This document shows positions 51,832 to 61,100 of a stretch of 64,000 bases of DNA, in pieces; the first letter of the stretch is position 1; every line of letters begins with the position of its first letter. Both the position numbers and the translations under genes were made by a program. The notes below the pieces were generated by a model, which saw nothing but the letters and a program-made list of their open reading frames with translations, did no database searches and had not been told where the DNA came from. The stretch is from Micromonospora antibiotica (GTDB lineage: Bacteria; Actinomycetota; Actinomycetes; Mycobacteriales; Micromonosporaceae), in NCBI RefSeq assembly GCF_017599305.1, contig NZ_JAGFWR010000002.1:248001-312000 (forward strand). The letters are read 5' to 3'.

Positions 51832-53114
51832 GCACCGGGTACGCCCTGGCCGCCGTCACCGCCGTGCTGCGCGGGCAGCTGATGGCCTACCTGCGGGCCA
51901 CCGGCGCCTCGTCGGCGGTCGGCGGGGTCTCCGTCTCGGCGGGCCCACCGGACCGGGTGACCGTCGGCAACCAGGAGGGCAACCAGGTCAACCTGTTCCT
52001 CAGCCGGGTGACCCGGAACCCGACCTGGGCCAACCTCGGCCCGCCGCCGCGCAGCACCGGCGGGGACGACGTCGCCGCGCCGCCGCTCGGCGTCGACCTG
52101 CACTACGTGGCCAGCGTCTACGGCCACGACCCGTTGACCGGGGAGATCCTGCTCGGCCACCTGCTGGCGATGCTGCACGAGACGCCGGTGCTGACCCGGG
52201 CGACGATCCGCCGGTCACTCGCCCCCGACCCGCCCGACCCGACGCTGCCCGCCGCGGTGGCCGACTCCCGCCTCGCCGAGCAGGTCGAACTGCTCCGGGT
52301 CAGCGTCACCAACAGCCCCGGCGGGGAGGAGAGCTTCCGGCTCTGGTCGGCGTTCAGCGCGCCGTACCGCAGCAGTGTCTTCTTCGACGTGTCGGTGGTG
52401 CTGATCGACCCGCTGCGTGGTGCCCGGGAGCCCCTGCCGGTCCGCGCGGTCACCGCCGGCACCGTCGACGTCGACGGCCCCGAGGTGGACCTGGTCCGCG
52501 CCGACGGGCCGACCGGCACCCCCGTCACGGCTGGTGCGACGCTGGTGGTGACCGGCCGTAACCTGGCCGGGCCGGACGTCCGGGTGCGGATCGGGACGGC
52601 CTCGGCCAGCCCGGCCACCGCCTCGGCCGGTGAGTTGCGGCTGCCGATGTCCGCCTTCGACCGGCCCGTCGCGGCCGGGGTCCGTGGCCTGGTCGTCACC
52701 CACTCGGTGGCGTTGGGTGACCCACCCACGCCCCGGCCGGCGATCAGCTCCGACGCGGTACCGGTCAGCTACCAGCCGACGATCACCGTCGCCCCCGGCG
52801 ACGTGGTGGTCGGGTCCAGCCGGACGGTCGACGGGGTGGTGCTGCGTACCGGCACGGTCACCGTCGACGTCGTGCCGGAGGTCGAGGCCGGCCAGCAGGT
52901 CACCCTCGGGCTGACCGGGGCGGGTGGCACGGTGCTCGGCGCGCCGGCCGACAACGGGGTGCCGTCCGGTGGGCAGCACACCGGGCGGATCAGCTTCGCC
53001 TTCCAGGACCTGCCCGCCGGCACCTACCTGGCCCGGTTGCGGGTGGACGGGGTGGACAGTCCGCTGCACGCCGACCCGACCGGCCGGTACGACGGCCCCG
53101 CCGTGGTGCTGTGA
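51828..53114 (+). CDS. Pvc16-like (DUF4255) CIS terminator/cap protein
   Basis: A 428-aa protein. Residues 1-195 match the DUF4255/Pvc16 N-terminal domain (YALAAVTAVLRGQLMAYL, NQVNLFLSRVTRNPTWAN, LGVDLHYVASVYGHDP, and VFFDVSVVLID). The remaining part has two beta-sandwich modules, the first IPT/TIG-like (TAGATLVVTGRNLAGPDVRVRIG), the second closing with LPAGTYLARLRVDGVDSPL. Pvc16-type proteins cap the tube-sheath at the far end. The added Ig-like modules are longer than in the minimal family and may decorate the cap. ATG at 51828 overlaps the previous stop. Confidence 0.88.
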   Translation: MSTGYALAAVTAVLRGQLMAYLRATGASSAVGGVSVSAGPPDRVTVGNQEGNQVNLFLSRVTRNPTWANLGPPPRSTGGDDVAAPPLGVDLHYVASVYGHDPLTGEILLGHLLAMLHETPVLTRATIRRSLAPDPPDPTLPAAVADSRLAEQVELLRVSVTNSPGGEESFRLWSAFSAPYRSSVFFDVSVVLIDPLRGAREPLPVRAVTAGTVDVDGPEVDLVRADGPTGTPVTAGATLVVTGRNLAGPDVRVRIGTASASPATASAGELRLPMSAFDRPVAAGVRGLVVTHSVALGDPPTPRPAISSDAVPVSYQPTITVAPGDVVVGSSRTVDGVVLRTGTVTVDVVPEVEAGQQVTLGLTGAGGTVLGAPADNGVPSGGQHTGRISFAFQDLPAGTYLARLRVDGVDSPLHADPTGRYDGPAVVL

Positions 53115-54952
53115 TGCCCGCCCCACGCCCGGCCGCCCGCTGGCCCGGCCCACCGCCGGCCTCCGGGCACGACGGTGGGCTGGCCGCCGAGGTGGAGCGG
53201 ATCCACCTGCTCCTCAAGGGCGAACCGGCCCCGGACGGCCCGGCCGACGGGTCGACCCCGCACCGGATCGCCACCGGGTTCGGGCTGACCGCCTTCGAAC
53301 GGGACGTGCTGGTCGCCTCGGTCGCCGGGGAGTTGGGTCTGCTCGACCGACCGCCGACCTTCGCCTGGTGCCTGGACGCCCTGCCCGGCGGGCACTGGGA
53401 CGCCCTCGCCGCCGACCGTCCGCTGCGCGCGGCGCGGCTGGTGGAGTTGGGTGAGGGGCCACTGCCGCACGCCCCGCTGCGGGTCGACGAGCGGGTCCTG
53501 CACGAGCTGCGCGGCGTCGGACGGCTCGACGAACGGTTGCGGCCCTACCTGGTGTCGTTGCCCCCGCCGCCGGCCGTCCTGCCGGCCAGCCGTCGCCGGG
53601 CCGCGCAGCAGCTCTGCGCCGCCTGGCAGGGCGGCCGTCGCCCGCTGCGGGTCTGCGGGCCCGACCCCGCCGACCGGGTCGACGTGCTGGCGGCGGCGTG
53701 CGCGACGGTGGGCCGGGCCGGGCACCGGGTGGCCGCAGCCGACCTGCCCCGCGCGGTGACCGACCGGGACGCGTTCGCCCGGCTGTGGAACCGGGAGGTG
53801 GTGCTCGCCGATCCGGTGCTGGTCGTCGACCTGACCGGCGACGAGCCACCCGAGGTGAGCGCCGCCGTGGCGCAGTTGCTGGCCCGGCTCGTCGGTGACG
53901 TGGTGGTCAGCGTCCCCCGCGCCGTCGCCCTCGACGGGGTGGCCCCCGGGCCGACGGTGGACCGGCCGTCCCGGGCCGAGCAGCGGGCGCTGTGGCGGGA
54001 GTCGCTGCCCGGTCACGCCGAGGCAGCCGCCGCCGTCCTGGCCCGGGAGTTCGACCTGGGACACCGGGAGATCCTCGACTCCGCCGCCCCCGGTCCGACC
54101 GTCGACCCGATGGCGGTGGCGCGGGGGCTGGTCCGTGAGCGGGTCCGGCGGGACCTGGACGGGTTGGCCGAACGGATCGACGTACGGGCCGGGTGGGACG
54201 ACCTGGTGCTTCCCGCCCCCGCCCTGACCCAGCTACGTCAGTTGACCGCCGCGGCGGCCGGCCGCGCCCTCCTGGCGGAGCAGGGCTTCGCCGGTCGGAC
54301 CGGCCGGGGTCTCGGGGTGGCCGCGCTGTTCGCCGGGCCCAGCGGCACCGGCAAGACCCTCGCCGCCGAGGTGGTGGCTGGCGCACTCGGGCTGGACCTG
54401 CACCGGGTCGACCTGGCGACCGTGGTGAGCAAGTGGATCGGTGAGACCGAGAAGCAGCTGCGGCGGATCTTCGACGCCGCCGAGCGGGGCGGCACCGTGC
54501 TGCTCTTCGACGAGGCCGACGCCCTGTTCGGCCGCCGGTCCGAGGTACGCGACAGCCACGACCGGTACGCCAACATCGAGGTGTCGTACCTGCTGCAACG
54601 GATGGAGCAGTACCGGGGCGTGGCGGTGCTGACCACCAACATGCGCACCGCCATCGATCCGGCGTTCCTGCGTCGGCTGCGGGTGGTGGTCCCGTTCGGA
54701 CACCCCGGTCCCGCCGAGCGGGCCGGCCTGTGGCGGCGGGCCTTCCCGACCGGGGTCGCCACCGCCGATCTGGACCTGCCCCGCCTCGCCGCGCTGGACC
54801 TCACCGGTGGGGACATCCACACCGTGGCGCTGCGGGCCGCGCTGGTCGCCGCCGGGGAGGGTGACCCGGTCGGGATGCGGCACGTGCTCGACGCGGTCGC
54901 CGCCGAGTACGCCAAACACGACCGGCCCGCCGACCCCGGGTTGTGGTCATGA
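53114..54952 (+). CDS. CIS AAA+ ATPase (Pvc15/Afp15-like)
   Basis: A 612-aa ATPase. Residues 1-370 are a divergent AAA-like N-terminal region (helical, with ADPVLVVDLTGDEPP), and 380-600 a canonical AAA+ module: Walker A GPSGTGKTL (about 409), pore-loop segment VVSKWIGETEKQLRRIF, Walker B TVLLFDEADALFGRR (about 462), sensor VLTTNM, and Arg finger FLRRLR. Pvc15-type ATPases are thought to remodel or load effectors and assemble the particle. ATG at 53114 shares its base with the Pvc16 stop (TGATG); GTG at 53111 is an alternative. Present in nearly all eCIS clusters. Confidence 0.95.
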   Translation: MPAPRPAARWPGPPPASGHDGGLAAEVERIHLLLKGEPAPDGPADGSTPHRIATGFGLTAFERDVLVASVAGELGLLDRPPTFAWCLDALPGGHWDALAADRPLRAARLVELGEGPLPHAPLRVDERVLHELRGVGRLDERLRPYLVSLPPPPAVLPASRRRAAQQLCAAWQGGRRPLRVCGPDPADRVDVLAAACATVGRAGHRVAAADLPRAVTDRDAFARLWNREVVLADPVLVVDLTGDEPPEVSAAVAQLLARLVGDVVVSVPRAVALDGVAPGPTVDRPSRAEQRALWRESLPGHAEAAAAVLAREFDLGHREILDSAAPGPTVDPMAVARGLVRERVRRDLDGLAERIDVRAGWDDLVLPAPALTQLRQLTAAAAGRALLAEQGFAGRTGRGLGVAALFAGPSGTGKTLAAEVVAGALGLDLHRVDLATVVSKWIGETEKQLRRIFDAAERGGTVLLFDEADALFGRRSEVRDSHDRYANIEVSYLLQRMEQYRGVAVLTTNMRTAIDPAFLRRLRVVVPFGHPGPAERAGLWRRAFPTGVATADLDLPRLAALDLTGGDIHTVALRAALVAAGEGDPVGMRHVLDAVAAEYAKHDRPADPGLWS

Positions 54953-55191
54953 ACATCGAGGTCACGACCATCGAGGTCGACATCCGCCGGTTGGTCCTCA
55001 CCGGCGTCGACGGGCCGGTCGACGCCACCCTCGCAGCCGAGGTGGGCACCCGGTTGAGCCGGCTGGTCGCCGATCGTGGCCTGCCGTCGGCCGGCGCACC
55101 GGCCAGCGCCCCATCCGCCGGCGACGACCTGCCGACCGCGCTGGCCGAGACGATCTGGGCCCGGCTGCGGCTGCCGGGGGTGGGCCGATGA
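54949..55191 (+). CDS. Small CIS-operon protein
   Basis: An 80-aa protein coupled by ATGA overlaps to the ATPase before it and the giant gene after it. The N-terminal half is beta-like (MNIEVTTIEVDIRRLVLTGV), the C-terminal half is helical (LPTALAETIWARLRLPGVGR). Small proteins of this kind are common between the ATPase and DUF4157 genes of eCIS clusters, and may be chaperones or adaptors. No function can be assigned from sequence. Confidence 0.7.
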   Translation: MNIEVTTIEVDIRRLVLTGVDGPVDATLAAEVGTRLSRLVADRGLPSAGAPASAPSAGDDLPTALAETIWARLRLPGVGR

Positions 55192-58100
55192 CCAGCCCCG
55201 ACCCGGCCACCGGCGCGGGAGCCGCCCGGGAGACTGCCGCCCACCGGGCTGCCCCACCGCCGACGCAACCCGCACCGGGCCGCGACGACGCCCTCGCCAC
55301 GCTGACCCGTGAACTGGTCGACCGGTACGCCCCGGCGTTGGGGCTGCGGCCGGACGCCGTACGGGTGCACCTCGGTGCGGCGGGTCGACGGGCCGCCAAC
55401 CACGGCGCGCGCGGGCTGCTCGCCGACGGCGCGGTGCACCTGGCCCCGGGCTTCGACCCGTCCCGGGCGGCCGGGCGGGCCCTGCTGGTGCATGAGTTGG
55501 GGCACCTGGCGCAGGCGACAGCCGGCACGGCGTACCCGGGGCAGCGGGCGACCGACCCGGAGGGCGAGGCGCGGGCGTTGGCCGACGCCGCCTCGGCCGG
55601 GCGGGCACTGTGGACGCCGGTGGCCCGGTTGCCGGCAGGTGCGGTCGCCGCCGACACCGGTGCGGTCGCCACCCCGCCGCGCCCGGCCAGCCCGCCGGCC
55701 CCCGACCGGGTGCCGGCCGACGAGGCCGGGACCGGCCCGTTGGAGGCGGAGCTGGGCGCGCTGGTGGAGCGCCGGTACCGGGCGGAACGGGCCCGCATGA
55801 TCGACCTGCTCGACGGCCTCTGGGTCTCCGGCGACGACGTGCGGGGCTGCCTGCGGATCCTGGACACCCTGCCGTTCGTGGTCGCCCGCAGCCTGGTGCA
55901 CAGCCTGCCCGCGCCCCGGCGCACCGACCTGGCCGGCAACCTCGACGACGACCACCACCGGGCGTACCCGCGTGCCGCGCTGGCCGCCCTCGGCGGGCAG
56001 ACCCCCTACCTGCTGCGGGTGCTGGAAGCCGACAACGTGCACGGGTTGAGCGCCGAGGGGCTCGACCCGGTGCAGCGGCGCACCGCGCTGAACGTGCTGC
56101 GGGCCCTGCGGACCAGTGTGTTGCGGGAGCTGCTGGGCGGTGACCGCAAGGCGCAGTTCCGGGCGTTGCTGGCCGAGCGGCCCCCGTCGGGCAACGACGC
56201 CGACGCCCTGCGCGAGCAGGTCACCATCCTGGGTGGGGCGTCGGCCGACGACGCCCGCCTCGACCGGGACACCGATCTGGCCGCCCTGCTGCGGCGGGTG
56301 CAACGGTCGATCGGCGACCGTCGGGCCGACGAGGCGCTGCGCCAGCTCGCCGACCTGGCCCCCGCCGCACCCACCGCCGGTGCCCCGGCCACCGCCGCGT
56401 CGGCCGCCGCCGGGCCGCCCGAGCCGGGTCCGAGGCTGCGGTACGCGGTCCGCCAGCTCGACGACGGCGGCCACCTCGACACCCTGCTCGACCAGTTGCC
56501 GTGGGAGGAGAAGCGGGTCGACGCGCCGCTCGGCCCCCGGCTGCTGGTCGTGCTCGCCGCCCGCCCGGAGCACCGCAACCTGTCCCGGGTGGAGGGACTG
56601 CTGTCGTACGGGGTGTTCGACTGGGCGATCCGCGACCATGAGGCCCGCTTCGCGTACCTGCTGCTGCGTAGTCTCCCGCTGGCCGCGCAGGACCGGTGGC
56701 GGCGGCTGGACCAGGGCAGCTGGTTCGACCGGTTGGAGGAGAACATCCCGGCCGAGGATGTGCTCGGTGGCGGCTACACCGGCGTGGGCGCCCTCGCCGA
56801 GCCGTGGGACCGCCGCCGGCGCAGCGGCGGGCAGGTCGACGCCGAGCGGCTCGTCGCCGACATCCACCGGATCGTGCAGGACGGCCTGGACGGGGTGAAG
56901 GCCGTCGAGCTGGTCCGCCGGTTGATCGGCTACGACCGGCCGACCGGGGCGACCGCCGGGCCGGATGCCCGGGGCCGGGAGGCGTTGCGGGCCGCCGTGC
57001 ACCGGCTAGACGCGCTGCGCGACCTGGACCGCATCCTCGCCGCCCTACCGGATGCGTACCTGACCCACGAGATGTGGCGGGCCGAGTTGCTCGACCTGCT
57101 GGCCCTGCGCGACCCGGCGCATCTGGAACGGCAGGTCCGTGGCCTGCTGGCGATCGGGCTGACCGACTGGGCGGTGAACCCCCGGGAGGCGTGGCTGGCC
57201 TTCCAGCTGGTGCGCAGCCTGCCGGTGGCCGACCAGACCCGGCTGGCCGCCGACGATCCGGACCGGTGGGCCCGGATGCAGTCCGGGATGACCCCGCAGA
57301 TGCGCGCCTCCCTCGCCGTCACCGCGATCTCCGGTCCGCGCCGTGTGGAGGCCCGCGACCAGCTGCGCGACCGGTTGCGCGACGACCGGCTCTGGCGGGC
57401 CGGGCGGGTCACCGAGCTGCGGTCGTTGATCATCCAGGCGTACGCGCTGGACGACCGGCGGTGGGTGTTCCTGCGCTCCCGGGAGGTGCGCGCGGACCTG
57501 CTGCCCGACCTGGCGACCCTGGTGGCGGAGCTGCGGCTCTACCACGCGACCCGCCGGCCCTCGTTCGACCCGGAGTCGTTGCGCACCGACGGCCTGCCGA
57601 CCGTGGTGGGTGACCTGGCCCGGCTGGTCGCGGTGGGGCTGAAGCTGCTGTTTCTCAGCCGCACCGGGTTGAGCCTGTTCACCGACGAGGTCACCGTCGA
57701 CGAGTTCGACCTGCACGACGCCCAGTGGATCAGCGGCGACCTGGGTGGTGCCCGGCTGCGCGACACCGACCGGGAACGCACCAACCGGCTGTCGCTGTCG
57801 GTGGACGCCCGGCAGGGGGTGCTGCGGGTCCGGCTGCCCCGGTTGGAACTCGACGGGGTCAACCGCACCTTCACCGGCAGTTCGCTGCGGACCGGCCGGG
57901 TCACCCTGACCGACCTGGACATCGTCGCCTCGTTCTCCGACCGGGGCTACGAGCGGCCGGTCGGCGCGCAGGCCGGGATGGGCGCGTTGAGCGTCTCCGA
58001 CGTGGTGTACGCCAGCGACGGGCTGCCCGGCGGGATGCTCGGCCTGACCCGGTTCGGGCTGTCCACGCTGGCGTTCCGGGCCGGGGCGACCGGGCAGGAG

Positions 58101-61100
58101 AACGTGACCGAGCCGGGCCGGCACGGCTGGGTCGGCATCCCCGTCATTGACCCGCTGATCCACCTGCTGCACAACGTCATCTCGTTCTACGGTGGGCTGC
58201 CGTTCCTGTCCAAGATCAGCGACGCGTTGCTGGCCCCGTACACGGCCGGAGCGCCGTTCCTGGCCCAGCAGTTCACCTCGCTGACCGCCGGGGAGATCTT
58301 CACCCCGCTGGCCAACGCGACGATCGGGCTGCTCACCGACGGGGTGTTCCGCCCGCCCCGTGGGGTCGGCGAACGGGTCACCGACGCGGTGGAGATGATG
58401 CACTCGCTGCGGGTCAGCTTCTCCAGCGCCACCGCCGAGGGGCTCTCCTTCGCCGGCCTGCAACAGGTCGGCCGGATCGAGGTGGGTCGCACGCTGATCG
58501 GGGTGGCCACCAGCCTGCCGGCCCGGTTGCGTGCCGAGCAGGAGTCGCTGCGGCTGCGCCGCGAGACCGCCACCGGGGCGCAACGTGCCAACCTGGAGGA
58601 GCGGCTGCGCGCCGTCGACAGCCAGCTCACCACGCTGGAGCCGGCCGAGCGGGAACTGGACCGGTTGGAGGCCCGGCACCGCTGGCACGCCGAGTCGCTG
58701 TCCGAGGCCGAACGCCGCCGGCTGGTGGAACTCTCCGACCAGTTGCGCCAGTCCGTCGGCGGCGCGATCGACATCGGCGGCATCCGGGTCACCGGGCTGA
58801 CCGGCCGGGTCGAGGCCGCCGGGGTGGAGGTCGACCCGATCCACGCCGAGGCGTCCCTGCCGTCGCGCATCGGCGAGTACCTGCCCGACGACGAGCTGAT
58901 CACCAGGTTCCGCCGCGACCGGGTCCCGGTCGACGCGGCGACGACGGCCCGGGGCAGCACCGGGTCGGCCACCCTCGCCGGGGTACGGCTGCTGCCCGGC
59001 CCGGCCGGCGCACCGGCGCTGCGGATCACCGCCGGGGACCTGCCCACCCGGGCCGACGTCGCCGCCCAACTCGCCGCGCTGCCCGCCGAGCCACGCTGGG
59101 CGGACCGGCGGGCGGAGCTGACCCGCTGGCTGACCGACCTGGACCGGTTGCGGGAGTTGGAGTCGCTGGCCGCCGAACCGGTCGACCCGGCCGGCCGCCC
59201 CCTGCCGCGACACCGCACCCGGGCCCAGGAGCAGGAGCTTCAGCTGCTGCGGGAACGGGCCCGCCGGTACTTCGGCATCACCGCCGGCGGGCTGACCGTC
59301 GGCGGGCTCGACGTCACCCTGGACCCGGCCACCCTCGGGGTGCAGGTGCGGCTGGCCGAGCTGACCGCCACCGACGTCCGGGCCGGGGCCACCAGCGTGG
59401 AGCGGTTGGCGGCGTCCCGGCTGCGGGTACGCGCCGACCTCGACACCGTCGGCGGTGGTGCGCTCCCCGCCGAGCTGGCCGGCCCGGCCGCCGCCGCGGG
59501 GTTGCCGGTCGGCCGGACCGCCGTCGGGTTCGGGGTGGGTGAACTGGCGGTGACCGGGGTCTCCGGGCCGGGCGTGCAGGCGCAGCGGATCGCGTTCACC
59601 GCACCGGCCCGCGCCGACGGCACACCCGGCGAGGCGATCCACGGCCGGGTGCTGCCCGACGGCGACGACCTGCGCCTGCCCGACCTGGTGGTGGAGCAGA
59701 CCGAGCTGACCGGGTTGGCGTTGGACTCCCCCGGTCGCAGCGTCTACTCCCGGGGCAGCACCCGGATCGGTCGGATGAGCCTCGACGTGCGGGTCCGCAC
59801 CGGCGTAACCGCCACCGGCCGGCAGGTCCGTGGCGCGCTGGTCCGCAACCTGGTCATCGACCGGATCGACGCCGACCGGATCGGCATGGACGTCACCGAC
59901 CCGGCGCCGGGGATGAGCGTCGAGGTGGTCTCCGGCGCGCTGATCGGGGTGCGGCTGCGGGACCTCGACGTGGACCTCACCGGCGAGGAGCTGACCTACT
60001 CCGGGCGGTTGACCGTCGGTCAGCTCGACCGGCTCCGGTTCGCCGTGGTGTCCCGCGCGGTGCATGGCGGCCCGACCACGATCACCGGCACCGTGGGTGG
60101 CCGGGCGACCCGCCCGAACGCCGCCACGGTGACCGTGGACCTGATCCGGGCCGGGCCGCACCAGGTCGACCCGGTGACCGGCCGGATCCTCAGCGACCCC
60201 ACCGACAGCCAACGCATCCAGCTCGACGGGCTCACCCTCACCGACACGACCCTGCGGACCCCGGACGGCGCGGTCACCGTACGCCGGGCGGGGCTCGGCG
60301 GCCGGCTGGTCACCGAGCGGGCCGGCGGGCTGCGCTTCGAGGACGTCGGCCCGGCCCGCATCGAGCTGGGCGCGATCGACTGGCGGGCCGGCGACGGGCG
60401 CATCGTCTCCCGGGGGGCGACCGTGCTGGACGGGCTGACCGCCAGCGGTCGCTGGGACAGCACGCCGGAGCAGCGCGACGCCGCCGGTCGGGTCGTCCCG
60501 GCCACCGCCGCGCTGCACCTGGAGCGGCTGCACATCGCCCGGATCACCGGGCGGGACCTGCGCTACCGCGACGGGGTGCTCGACGTCGGCCTCGGCCGAC
60601 CCGAACCGCTCCCGGCCGGGGAGCCGGACCGGCCGCCGCTGGAGATCCTCGACGTGGACCTGCGCGGCCTGCGCTGGTCGGCGGCGGCGGGGGTGACCGC
60701 CGGACGGCTCACCACCGGGGCGACCCGGGTGGAGATCGCCGGCCGGATCGACGCCGCGCTGCACGTCGACGGCGCGTTGTGGGCCGCCCAGCTCACCCTC
60801 GCCTTCGGTCGGGGCGGCCGGATCCAGGCCCGGGTGGTCGGCGGTGAGGCTCAGCTCGGCGTCGGTCCCCGGCCGGGCGAACACGACCAGCACGTCAGCA
60901 TCCAGGGGCTGGACACCGGCGTGGTCAGCGTCGGCCCGGACCACATCGAGATCGGCCCGGACGGGCAGCCGGGGCTGAGCCTGGCCACCATCTCGGTGGA
61001 CGCGCTGAACTGGCAGGGTGCGGCGCTCGGCCTGCGGATCCCGTCGGGCGCGGGGGCGATCACCCTGCTCGGCATCAGCGCGCGGGCCCGGGTCGACCTG

